A DNA stretch of 13,151 nt from Anaerolineales bacterium (GTDB taxonomy: Bacteria > Chloroflexota > Anaerolineae > Anaerolineales > Villigracilaceae). The translations under genes and the position numbers were made by a program. The stretch is from NCBI GenBank assembly GCA_025938055.1, contig JAICQC010000084.1, forward strand, positions 1 through 13,151, read 5' to 3'. The notes beneath the pieces are model-generated. The model was not told the origin of the DNA. It did not search any database and saw only the letters and a program-made list of their open reading frames with translations. Below, one piece after another: positions 5,087 to 12,497 of the stretch; position 1 is the stretch's first letter; every line of letters starts with the position of its first letter.

Positions 5087-6850
5087 ATGATGAAAACCCA
5101 TACTGGTAGAGTCAAACTCCCTATATCACTTATTTTGCTCTTTGCTATTTTGTTTTTGTCTGCATGTGGCGGAACCCAGGTCACTGTCGAACCGACAGCT
5201 GCTATTCCAACGCCTTCTGCTCAGGTAGAACTGCCAAAGATCATTTCCGTCGAAGTGGATCCGGATGAGGTGCCGCGCTACGAGTCCATCGAATTGACAT
5301 TGCAGGTTGACGCCGAATACTCCAATCCATACGATGCGCGCGAGGTGACTCTGCAAGGATTGTTCACGAGTCCAGTTGGGTCAGAGATGAACATCCCTGG
5401 CTTTTGGGATGGGGAGGGGGCGTGGAAGATTCGTTTTACGCCGTCTCAGGAAGGACTCTGGACCTATTCAATCTCCGCAACGGATGCACGCGGCAGCAGC
5501 CTGCCACACCTTGGGGAATTCACCGTAACGCCGTCAGACCTGCACGGCTGGATCCAGCCGGGTCATTTGTTCGACCTCAGCTACAGCGGCCACTATCTTG
5601 TACATCACGATGGGACACCGTTCTACGGCGTGGGCCACTGTGATGCGCTCAATATCCTGATCGATGGCTTCGATGTGGAAGATGGTGTCCGTTTGTTCGA
5701 TACGATGAAGGATGCAAACGAGAATTACGTAGTCTGGTGGCCTATGTACTCGAACTCGCCGGTCGGCAGCAGTCATGACGAGTACTCGGTCGGTAACATG
5801 AAGGTGATCGATTCCGTGGTGCAGGATGCTGAAAAGGAAGGCATCTACCTGATCTTTACAGTGTGGGACCACCCGCAGCTCCGCGATGACGGGCATCCTT
5901 CCTGGGATACTGGCAACTGGAGTCGGAACGGCTTCAACAAGTTGACCAGCCTGGAGGAATTTTTTGTCTCCGAGGAAGCCTGGGCGTGGCAGGAAAACCT
6001 GTACCGCTACATCATTGCCCGCTGGGGATACAGTCGTGCGATCGGGATGTGGCAGACCGTTTCAGAGATCAACGGAACGAATTCACTGGATCAGACGGAC
6101 CCGTGGCATGAACGCGTCAATGCTTATTTTGTGGAGAACGATCCGTATCGCCACCCGACCACCGCCAGCGGCTCGGGAGAAGTGGACTGGCCCGAAGGTC
6201 ACGCGGCGATGGATGTTCCCCAGGTGCATTTATACGCGTTCGAGGAGGACGCGGTCGGTGCGGCGGACGTTGTGGCAGAGTGGACGGATCTGATGTGGGA
6301 GCGGGGCGAGAAGCCGAACTGGATCGGTGAATTCGGCGTGACCGGCAACACGCACTAACCGGAACTGTTCCACAATTCCATCTGGGCGGCGCTGGTATCA
6401 GGCGCGGCGCTGACTCCCGCCGAGTGGAACAGCGGAGGAGCGTGGGGGCGTATGACGCCGGAAATGAATGCAGACATCAGCCGCTTCGCCCAGTTTGTGA
6501 GCGACATGCCACTTTCCGCCTGGGACCCGACTCAGTTGGAGATCACGGTCAGCGATGCAGAGGTCCGCGCCTGGGGCTTGGCGGGGCGCGATGGCGGCTT
6601 ATTCTGGGTGCAGGATTTTTCGCTCGAAGGTCAGCCCATTGACGAGGTGCGCAGTTCCATGCCTCTGCGTTCCGGGGTTCAGGTGGACTTGCAAGACATA
6701 ACCGCGGGCTCTTACACGGTGCAGCCATATGATACCTGGCAGGGGGTTTTTCTGGACGTCCTCGATGTGGAATGTGCGGAGGGCACAGCTTGCACGATTG
6801 ATCTGCCGGACTTTACGTCCGATATGGCGTTCAAGATTGTTCGCAGGTGA
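5087..6850 (+). pseudogene. DUF5060/TIM-barrel glycosidase lipoprotein interrupted by an in-frame TAA
   Basis: This is a predicted secreted glycoside hydrolase. The lipoprotein signal ends in LFLSAC (Cys27), followed by a Pro/Thr-rich linker and a DUF5060-like beta-sandwich (about 50-150, with GFWDGEGAWKIRFTP and GLWTYSIS). A TIM barrel begins near HYLVHHDGTPFYGVGHCDA, with probable acid/base Glu327 (VSEING) and nucleophile Glu415 (WIGEFGV). TAA at 6356-6358 stops the protein at residue 423, just after the nucleophile. The same frame then continues without a break through PELFHNSIWAALVSGAALTP, which is the expected last barrel strand, and a C-terminal beta domain to TGA 6848-6850. One changed base (for example TAC to TAA) explains it. 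Start: AGGAG (5079-5083) fits ATG 5087 or 5090; ATG 5048 would overlap the previous stop. If only 5087-6358 is made, the barrel lacks its final strand. Confidence 0.85.
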
Positions 6851-6857
6851 GAACGCT

Positions 6858-8021
6858 TTAGCGCTTTCCCCATAAGCCATAGCCCTCGTTCCTTCGTTTC
6901 TCGCGCCGCTCGTGCTGCTGGTGGATCTGTTCCACGTGATCTGCCTTTTCCTCGATCGCGGCTTCGAGCCACAGGCGACCCTTCTCTGCCGTGCCGTGAC
7001 TCCCTGCACCGTACGCGCCGGTTTTCGTATCATCATCCCAGGGAGGATTTGCCACGAGAGCGCCACCCTCGATCCAGTCCATGTAGTAATCGGGGGTGGC
7101 GACGAAATCTGTTTCATCCACCACGCGCTCCATGTGACAGAGGTCCGGGCGCAGATGCAGCAAATAGGACGTCTCCAGTTCGCCTGCATGGCCCATCCCA
7201 CCAATCGGTGAAGTGCGATATTTCTTCAGCGCCTCGGTGCCGATCCTGCCCGAGGTGTGCAGCCAGGTCGTCGCGCAGAAAATCCGGCGGTGACGTTCTC
7301 CCGCGTACTTGACGATGTTCACGAGAAAGGACGTGTTACCGCCATGTCCGCTCATCAGGTAGAAGCGGTCGAAGCCGCGCGCCACAAGAATATCGATCAC
7401 GGCTATCCAGAAATCTTCGAAGGCGCGCCCGCCGGCATTCATCGTTGCTGCAAAGGAAGAGCGATGTGTGCTGACTCCATACGGCATCACGGGGATTGTG
7501 TAGCTGCGTGTAGGCACTTTGGTAGCTGTACCATTTGCTATGGCTTCTATAATGATGGTGTCCACCGAGAGGGGCATGTGGTATCCATGTTGTTCGGTGT
7601 GACCGATGGGTATCAGGATGACTTTGCCGCGTTCGCTGTCCGGCGGCAATGGCGGATTTGGTGATTTGTGTGTCGCATGCGGAAGCGTTAAGAGAGTCTG
7701 GATGCTGGAGATTTTGAAGAAGGATTGCGGGTCAAGACTTTGCGGAGCAAGACAATAGACGCGCGAGAATCCGTCGTCCCGCAGGCTGTCGAGCAGGTTT
7801 GAAATGTATTGGAAGAATATGGGTTCCGGGACTTCCAGCCCGCTGCTGCGCCAACCGAATGGGAAGGCTGGCAAAAGTCCTATTTTTGATGGATGGCTCA
7901 ATTGATCCGTAAGCAGGCTTAGATCATAGCCAGAGCCGAGTGGCAGGACGAGTGGCGTATCACGTGGGAGTTCAGCCACCGCATCCCAGGTCAGTTCGTC
8001 ATAATTAAAAAATGTGGTCAT
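6858..8021 (-). CDS. Creatininase-family amidohydrolase with an extra degenerate N-terminal module
   Basis: The protein is 387 aa, against about 240-260 for the family. The C-terminal part (about 130-320) is a complete creatininase/amidohydrolase domain: IPIGHTEQHG (metal ligands Glu143, His145), Asp154 in SVD, IPVMPYGVSTH (177-186), SGHGGNTS (His226), and GMGHAGELETS (His278, Glu281). Family members hydrolyse cyclic or linear amides and are Zn- or Mn-dependent. The N-terminal part (1-113) follows the same layout, LTWDAV, VLPLGS, LLPAFPFGWRSS and LLDSLRDDGFSRVYCLAP, but has lost EQHG and HGGN. It reads as a decayed duplicate joined by a Pro-rich linker (114-130). The ATG at 8021 is chosen over a TTG at 8036 because GGAG lies 9 nt upstream of it. 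The gene converges on the glycosidase with a 7-bp gap. Confidence 0.85.
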   Translation of the reverse strand: MTTFFNYDELTWDAVAELPRDTPLVLPLGSGYDLSLLTDQLSHPSKIGLLPAFPFGWRSSGLEVPEPIFFQYISNLLDSLRDDGFSRVYCLAPQSLDPQSFFKISSIQTLLTLPHATHKSPNPPLPPDSERGKVILIPIGHTEQHGYHMPLSVDTIIIEAIANGTATKVPTRSYTIPVMPYGVSTHRSSFAATMNAGGRAFEDFWIAVIDILVARGFDRFYLMSGHGGNTSFLVNIVKYAGERHRRIFCATTWLHTSGRIGTEALKKYRTSPIGGMGHAGELETSYLLHLRPDLCHMERVVDETDFVATPDYYMDWIEGGALVANPPWDDDTKTGAYGAGSHGTAEKGRLWLEAAIEEKADHVEQIHQQHERREKRRNEGYGLWGKR

Positions 8022-8054
8022 CACTGGAGTCTCCAACTACATTTAATTCTGCGC

Positions 8055-8065
8055 ATAGCCAATAT
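8055..8065 (-). promoter_or_regulatory. Copy 1 of a shared 11-mer upstream of a minus-strand gene
   Basis: On the minus strand this reads ATATTGGCTAT. It begins 34 bases upstream of the creatininase ATG. The identical 11-mer at 10194-10204 lies upstream of the S9 peptidase gene and overlaps its -10 box. It may be an operator or a promoter element common to both genes. Confidence 0.35.
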
Positions 8066-8071
8066 ATTACT

Positions 8072-8100
8072 TATAAATATTTTTCAATTTATCTACTCAA
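8072..8100 (-). promoter_or_regulatory. Possible creatininase promoter in an AT-rich spacer
   Basis: On the minus strand, TTGAGT (8095-8100), 17 nt and TTTATA (8072-8077) give a plausible sigma-70 layout, with a start near 8065. The whole stretch 8040-8110 is far more AT-rich than its surroundings, so a chance match is quite possible. The -35 box overlaps the stop codon of the GNAT remnant. Confidence 0.35.
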
Positions 8101-8264
8101 ATAGAAAACATACGAAATTCTGGTGAATAACGAACCACACATGGCGCCACGCTCCGCGTAGACAGGCGGATAACCATGGATTCGTCATCTTCTAACCCAA
8201 AGCGCTGATAATACTTGGGGCTGCCGAGCACTACACAGTACTCATAGCCAATTTGCCTCGTCCG
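8097..8264 (-). pseudogene. Remnant of a GNAT-family N-acetyltransferase
   Basis: The minus strand reads RQIGYEYCVVLGSPKYYQRF, then GLEDDESMV, then APCVVRYSPEF before TGA (8097-8099). This matches the C-terminal third of YhbS-like GNAT acetyltransferases, whose usual pattern is GY.xVVVLG.P.YY.RFGF, then a late GxVxYxPEF. No start codon or acetyl-CoA-binding part is in frame. A different frame just upstream (8265-8305) reads FSPVHRPAGRG, which resembles the VHPxxRGxG part of motif A and suggests an internal deletion plus frameshift. Only about 55 residues are readable, so it cannot be functional. It fills most of the 290-base gap between the two minus-strand genes. Confidence 0.6.
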
Positions 8265-8313
8265 GCGGGGCGGTGGACGGGACTAAAGAGATTGCGTAGC
8301 CTGATGTCCACTT

Positions 8314-10170
8314 TTATCTCGGTAACAAATACCAGTCCAGGAATTGCTCCATGCGTTCGTAAACATCCTGGATGTTCTCGCGCCGCAGAAAACCGTGCGG
8401 CTCGTCCTCGTAGGTCTTGTATTCGAAGACCTTGTCATGCCGTTTCAAGGCTTCCACCCATTCCTCCGAAGCTTCCGGTGGGACGACAGTATCGAGCAGC
8501 CCGTGCAGGATCAGCATCGGCTTTTGAACATTCTGCACATCTGTGATCGGTGAACCCTTCCGATAGAAACCGGTGTTGGCTGCCGGGTGGCCAAGGAAGA
8601 TCTCTGTATAGTAGCGCAGCCGCTTTTCACAAAGCGCCCAGGAACTGACCAGATTGGAGTCGCCATACTTCGAGATACCACACGCGAATACATACTCAGG
8701 GTCGCGTGACAGTGCACATATGGTCATATAGCCCCCGTAACTGCCACCTGCAATGCCGATGCTTTCCGGGCGGAGCTCTTTGAAGCCGTTCAGGAACTTT
8801 GCACCGTGCAGACAGTCCCATGTATCGCCGATGCCCCAGTCATTGTAGTTGAGGCGTTCGAACTGTTTGCCGTAGCCAGTCGAGCCGCGGTAATTGGGCG
8901 CGAGATAGGTGTAACCCTTGGCAGTGAAGTATTGGGCAAGGTCGTCCCAGAAATATGCATATTGGTCTTTTGGTCCGCCGTGAGGGTAAAGGATCGCCGC
9001 GCCATTGGGTTTCTCGGGGCGATACAAGAACGCAGGGATTTCCAACCCATCGAAGCTCTTATAGCTGACGAGTTCAGGCATGATTTTCTTGTTGTTCTGC
9101 AGGGCGGGCGGATTCGAGAACGTCAGTTGTGTAATCTGCTTACTGGATGTCTCAATTCTATAGAGGTCCGGCGGGAGGAGAGGGCTCTCATATTCGAAGG
9201 TGATGAAAGACCCGTCTGGCGCCCAATTGGGATTGGCATGCAAGCCCGCGCCGCTTCGCAAATCAGTGACAGAACCTGATTCTGCATCCACAAGACTCAA
9301 ATCGAATGAGCCGCTACGGTTGAAGATCACCGCCAGCAGCCTACCGTCTGGCGCCCATTCAAATTGGGCAACGTCGTGTCCGGTATCGGTGAGTTGGTGC
9401 AAGCCTTCGCCGTTCGGTCTGATGAGATAGATCTCATCACGCTCCGTCTCCTGTGCGATGAACGCGATCCACTTTCCATCTGGCGACCATTTGGGTGAGA
9501 GCGCCCGTGTGGATGGTTTCCCGTATAGGGTGACAGATTTTCCCGTTTCAATTTCCAGCAAAACGATATCGAGGCAATTCAAATCATCGAAACGCCTTAA
9601 GATGTAGACAATCCACTTCCCATCGGGGGATGGGCGTGCATCCCAGTGATCGCCAACGGTGTCGCTGGTGAGGGCGCGGGGCCAGCAGCCGTCGATGTCG
9701 GTCAGCAGAAGTTGATCGGTCTCGTTACGCTCCACAGTGACGATCAGCCCGTGCGAATCGGGCATGAAGCGCGGACTGCCCGCTGCAGTCGTAAAGTCCG
9801 TGATCTTTGTGGGCAAGCCTCCCCGGCGCGGCACAAGATGAACATGTCCTTTAATCCCAAACGCGATCCACTTCCCATCTGGCGACCAGGCAGGAATCTC
9901 ATCGTCCCAGTACGCGGCGAGGGGACGGTCAGTTGTGATACGGGTAAGCCAGCCTCCCTTGGACGGGAGCAGGTGGACGTCGGAAAGTGACTCGCCATCT
10001 TTAATACAGGCGATTGTCTCTCCATCTGGGGAAAGCGCGTGCGTGCGGATGCGTTCCAACGATGTCAGCAGTGAAAGGCTCCAGCCCTCCGGCGGCTTGA
10101 GGTCAGGTCGTTTGAGCGAGGGCCAGCCATTGCGTTCATACTTTTCGGTGAGCTTGATGGGGTTGTCCAT
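8314..10170 (-). CDS. S9 family prolyl-oligopeptidase / acylaminoacyl-peptidase
   Basis: The protein is 618 aa and is a serine peptidase of clan SC, family S9, acting on short peptides or N-terminally blocked residues. The N-terminal about 350 residues form a beta-propeller with repeated SPDG or APDG blade motifs (near 47, 96, 181, 229, 273, 317) and a degenerate blade near 135, which gives about seven. The alpha/beta hydrolase domain (about 365-618) has oxyanion HGGP (397-400), nucleophile GGSYGG (Ser477), Asp560 in HGLLDTVVPP and His592 in EDEPHGF, so the triad is intact. There is no signal peptide, so it is probably cytoplasmic. The ATG is preceded by AGGGA at a suitable distance and by a TATACT -10 box. 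It is read in the direction of the creatininase gene but is separated from it by a remnant gene, so a shared transcript is not assured. Confidence 0.92.
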   Translation of the reverse strand: MDNPIKLTEKYERNGWPSLKRPDLKPPEGWSLSLLTSLERIRTHALSPDGETIACIKDGESLSDVHLLPSKGGWLTRITTDRPLAAYWDDEIPAWSPDGKWIAFGIKGHVHLVPRRGGLPTKITDFTTAAGSPRFMPDSHGLIVTVERNETDQLLLTDIDGCWPRALTSDTVGDHWDARPSPDGKWIVYILRRFDDLNCLDIVLLEIETGKSVTLYGKPSTRALSPKWSPDGKWIAFIAQETERDEIYLIRPNGEGLHQLTDTGHDVAQFEWAPDGRLLAVIFNRSGSFDLSLVDAESGSVTDLRSGAGLHANPNWAPDGSFITFEYESPLLPPDLYRIETSSKQITQLTFSNPPALQNNKKIMPELVSYKSFDGLEIPAFLYRPEKPNGAAILYPHGGPKDQYAYFWDDLAQYFTAKGYTYLAPNYRGSTGYGKQFERLNYNDWGIGDTWDCLHGAKFLNGFKELRPESIGIAGGSYGGYMTICALSRDPEYVFACGISKYGDSNLVSSWALCEKRLRYYTEIFLGHPAANTGFYRKGSPITDVQNVQKPMLILHGLLDTVVPPEASEEWVEALKRHDKVFEYKTYEDEPHGFLRRENIQDVYERMEQFLDWYLLPR

Positions 10171-10190
10171 GAGATTCCCTTTTTAACGCA

Positions 10191-10204
10191 AGTATAGCCA
10201 ATAT
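10191..10204 (-). promoter_or_regulatory. S9 peptidase -10 box and copy 2 of the shared 11-mer
   Basis: On the minus strand ATATTGGCTATACT contains the -10 hexamer TATACT (10191-10196), which ends 20 nt before the ATG at 10170. The first eleven bases (10194-10204) are identical to the element at 8055-8065. No good -35 is seen 16-18 nt upstream (AGACAA at best). Confidence 0.45.
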
Positions 10205-10241
10205 TTTGCCGGATTGTCTGTTCCTCGTGCCGAATTGCATG

Positions 10242-10247
10242 TAAAAT
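10242..10247 (+). promoter_or_regulatory. Possible -10 box of the membrane protein / TrmH pair
   Basis: TAAAAT lies 52 nt before the ATG at 10300, in the 129-bp gap divergent to the S9 gene. No convincing -35 is present. The ribosome site GGAGGAG (10290-10296) before ATG 10300 is strong, so a leadered mRNA is expected. Confidence 0.35.
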
Positions 10248-10299
10248 CGCACACAGCCTTTGAGACGATTTTCAGACCATCAATTTATCGGAGGAGACC

Positions 10300-11109
10300 A
10301 TGTTATCGAACGCATCCCGCTGGCTTACCTATCTCACTGCCATCCTGTACGCAATTGTCGGCGCCTTGTTATTCCTCTTTCCCGAGCGACTTGCGCCGGT
10401 CTTTGCCTGGAGCGTGACAGCATTCATGACGATGACGATCGGCGGATGGTGCCTCGGCAATGCCTGGCTGGCATGGATAACTGCGCGGCGCTGGCAGTGG
10501 AGCCTTGTGTACACGTCCCTTATTTATTTATGGTTATTTGGACTGGGTGAGTTGCTTGTGCTCTTCAACTTCCGCGATAGGCTTGTTCTCGTACATCCGA
10601 TTGCCTGGCTGTACCTCATCACGCTGATCGTCAATACAATCACGGCGCTCGTCGGTATTATGGATTGGCTGCGGATTCGCCCACAGTTGGCTTCCTCTGT
10701 TCCTCCCATAAACACGCGGCAGTACGCGGCATTGATTGCGTTCATCCTCTTTGTTGGCTTTCTTGGCTTGTATGGATCCTCCGCACAGATCGGCGCGCCG
10801 GGGACGAATGGAGGCATCTTCCCTGAGGTGATGTCGCTTTTCACCCTGCGAAGTTTTGGCATGTTTTATTTATCACTATCGCTGGCGGTCATCCCCTACT
10901 TGTGGAATAGAAACCTCAACGCCATCCTTCACCATTCGATTGCTGCCTATGGACTAATCATCTTCATTACCGCTGCTGCCTTCGTTTACATCGGTCTCTT
11001 TGACTTTGCCGCAAGGCCCGGAGGCTTGGCATACTTTGGTGCTTACCTTGCTGTGGGTATTCCCCTGATCTTCACCTTTCGCAAGCATGGAACTGGTGTT
11101 CCTGCATAA
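10300..11109 (+). CDS. Multi-pass membrane protein of unknown function
   Basis: The 269-aa protein has about eight predicted transmembrane segments (roughly 9-29, 35-60, 68-88, 98-122, 140-160, 183-203, 210-232, 240-260), with charged turns such as ARRWQW, NFRDR and RIRPQ. The layout of two sets of four helices hints at an internal duplication, but I see no clear repeat in residues. There are no transporter or enzyme motifs, and no family is recognised. GGAGG sits 5 nt before the ATG, so the start is well supported. The stop TAA and the next start share one base (TAATG), which makes translational coupling with the RNA methyltransferase likely, although no functional link is obvious. Confidence 0.75.
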   Translation: MLSNASRWLTYLTAILYAIVGALLFLFPERLAPVFAWSVTAFMTMTIGGWCLGNAWLAWITARRWQWSLVYTSLIYLWLFGLGELLVLFNFRDRLVLVHPIAWLYLITLIVNTITALVGIMDWLRIRPQLASSVPPINTRQYAALIAFILFVGFLGLYGSSAQIGAPGTNGGIFPEVMSLFTLRSFGMFYLSLSLAVIPYLWNRNLNAILHHSIAAYGLIIFITAAAFVYIGLFDFAARPGGLAYFGAYLAVGIPLIFTFRKHGTGVPA

Positions 11110-11882
11110 TGGACATCACCAGCCTGCAGAACCCGCGCGTCAAGCATATTGTCCAGCTGCGGGATGAGAAACGTCAGCGCCGCGAGGATGGCTTGATGCT
11201 CGTTGAAGGATATGACGAGATTCAGCTGGCGCTCTCTGCGGGGCATCAGCCGCAGACGATTCTTACGTCGCCCGCGCTTGTCTCGCGTGAGATGAGCGGA
11301 GCGCAGGCGGAGACCATCACCGTCAGCCAGGCGGTCTTTGAGAAGATGTCGTACCGGCAAAACCCCGATGGCTGGCTGGCGGTCTTCCCGATCCCGCGTA
11401 CCTCCCTGGATGACCTGAAGCTGAGTCCGCAGCCTCTGGTGGTCGTCGCGGAGGCTGTGGAGAAGCCAGGCAACCTCGGCGCGATCCTGCGGACTGCAGA
11501 CGCCGCGCACGTAGACGCGCTTCTGGTCTGCGACCCACTCGTCGATCTGTGGAACCCGAACGTCGTGCGCGCCAGCCGGGGAACAGTCTTCAGCGTACCG
11601 ACCGTCGAGTGCGATAGTGCCTCCGCTCTGACATGGCTGAAATCGCGAGAGGTACGAGTCCTGGCTGCGTCGCCATCGGCTGAGATGACCTATGCGGATG
11701 TCGATTTGCGTGAACCTGTTGCCATCGCGGTCGGCACGGAAGATGAAGGGCTTACCGATTTCTGGATGTCCAATGCGGATGTGAAGGTCAGAATCCCGAT
11801 GATGGGCAGGATCAACTCGTTAAATGTTTCGGTCTCGGCGGCGCTCATCCTTTACGAAGCTGTTAGGCAAAGAAATCTTTAA
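11109..11882 (+). CDS. SpoU/TrmH-family RNA methyltransferase
   Basis: The 257-aa SPOUT-fold enzyme transfers a methyl group from SAM to the 2'-O of a ribose in rRNA or tRNA. The N-terminal substrate-binding domain (about 5-95, with NPRVKHIVQLRDEKRQRRE and MLVEGYDEIQLAL) is typical of RlmB/TsnR-like members. The catalytic domain shows motif 1 EKPGNLGAILRTADA (118-132, Asn122, Arg128), motif 2 AIAVGTEDEGL (205-215) and motif 3 IPMMGRINSLNVSVSAALIL (229-248), so it is complete. The target nucleotide cannot be inferred. It starts on the last base of the upstream stop codon and has no ribosome site of its own, so it probably depends on translation of the membrane protein gene. Confidence 0.92.
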   Translation: MDITSLQNPRVKHIVQLRDEKRQRREDGLMLVEGYDEIQLALSAGHQPQTILTSPALVSREMSGAQAETITVSQAVFEKMSYRQNPDGWLAVFPIPRTSLDDLKLSPQPLVVVAEAVEKPGNLGAILRTADAAHVDALLVCDPLVDLWNPNVVRASRGTVFSVPTVECDSASALTWLKSREVRVLAASPSAEMTYADVDLREPVAIAVGTEDEGLTDFWMSNADVKVRIPMMGRINSLNVSVSAALILYEAVRQRNL

Positions 11883-11888
11883 TGTCGT

Positions 11889-11894
11889 TACAAT
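11889..11894 (+). promoter_or_regulatory. Possible -10 box of the NTF2-like lipoprotein gene
   Basis: TACAAT lies seven bases after the TrmH stop and 55 nt before the ATG at 11950. There is no TGn extension and no good -35. A strong ribosome site, AAGGAG (11937-11942), spaced 7 nt from the ATG, shows that the gene is meant to be translated independently. Confidence 0.35.
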
Positions 11895-11949
11895 AGGACA
11901 TCATACACATTGAGCCTGGTCCTTCTCTTCAAGCTCAAGGAGAAATCCC

Positions 11950-12402
11950 ATGAATGTCAGAGTAGCAGCACTGTCCTTATTTCTTATCCTTGCCTATCTT
12001 CTAACGGCATGTGGAGCCAGTTCTCTGTTTGCCGCCCCCACACCCACACCCCTACCAACTCCAACGAACGATCCGCTCTACGCCGCCAGGATCGTAGAAT
12101 CGTTCTGGAATGCGCTCAACATGGGCGACCTTGAAACTGCCATGGTGTATGTGGGAGAGGATATCAGGTGTGCAAATTTTTGTTATTTCACCGGCAGGCA
12201 GACGTTTCAAAGTTACTTGCAGGGATATGTAAAAGCCGGATACACCACGAAGATCAGTGACCTGAAAGTCATAGGCGGCATCGTCACCTATTCCTGGGAG
12301 CTATATCAAAATGACTTGTTCCAGCGCCGCGGCGAAGAGGATGAGATGATGGAAGTGAAGGATGGGAAGATCGTCTACTGGGAAAACTACCAGTTGCGTT
12401 AA
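11950..12402 (+). CDS. Small lipoprotein with an NTF2/SnoaL-like domain
   Basis: The 150-aa protein has a signal peptide ending in lipobox LTAC (Cys21) and then a PTPTPLPTPT linker, so it should be anchored on the outer face of the membrane. The rest (about 40-150) begins with YAARIVESFWNALNMGDLETAMVYV, the long first helix typical of NTF2/SnoaL-like proteins. It continues with a helix around TFQSYLQGYVKAGY and beta strands ending in DGKIVYWENYQLR. These domains bind small ligands or act as accessory modules. No catalytic residues stand out. The Cys-X3-Cys pair (CANFC, near residues 75-79) could form a disulfide. The ribosome site is good. Confidence 0.75.
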   Translation: MNVRVAALSLFLILAYLLTACGASSLFAAPTPTPLPTPTNDPLYAARIVESFWNALNMGDLETAMVYVGEDIRCANFCYFTGRQTFQSYLQGYVKAGYTTKISDLKVIGGIVTYSWELYQNDLFQRRGEEDEMMEVKDGKIVYWENYQLR

Positions 12403-12474
12403 TAACCCTGGACCCCCACCATGAGAATCCAATTGACCAGAATTCCTGTGGGCAGTTTTTGTATTGTGTGCCTG

Positions 12475-12483
12475 TGGTACACT
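12475..12483 (+). promoter_or_regulatory. Extended -10 promoter of the membrane-anchored methyltransferase
   Basis: TGGTACACT gives TGn plus TACACT (12478-12483). A weak -35-like TTTTTG (12456-12461) is 16 nt upstream. The ATG at 12498 is 14 nt after the hexamer, so the leader would be about 7-8 nt, with no ribosome site. Confidence 0.5.
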
Positions 12484-12497
12484 CGTGAAACATCCTT

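Noticed and set aside
6356..6358. The in-frame stop as a recoded pyrrolysine or selenocysteine codon
   Set aside because: The codon is TAA, whereas pyrrolysine uses TAG and selenocysteine TGA. No SECIS-like hairpin is evident right after it, and the protein family does not need such residues.
6851..6857. A bidirectional terminator between the convergent glycosidase and creatininase genes
   Set aside because: The gap is seven bases. The nearby CGCTTTAGCG has a loop too small for a stable hairpin and no T-run follows in either direction.
12403..12470. A terminator after the NTF2-like lipoprotein gene
   Set aside because: CTGTGGGCAG before TTTTT gives only a three-pair stem. I saw no stronger hairpin.
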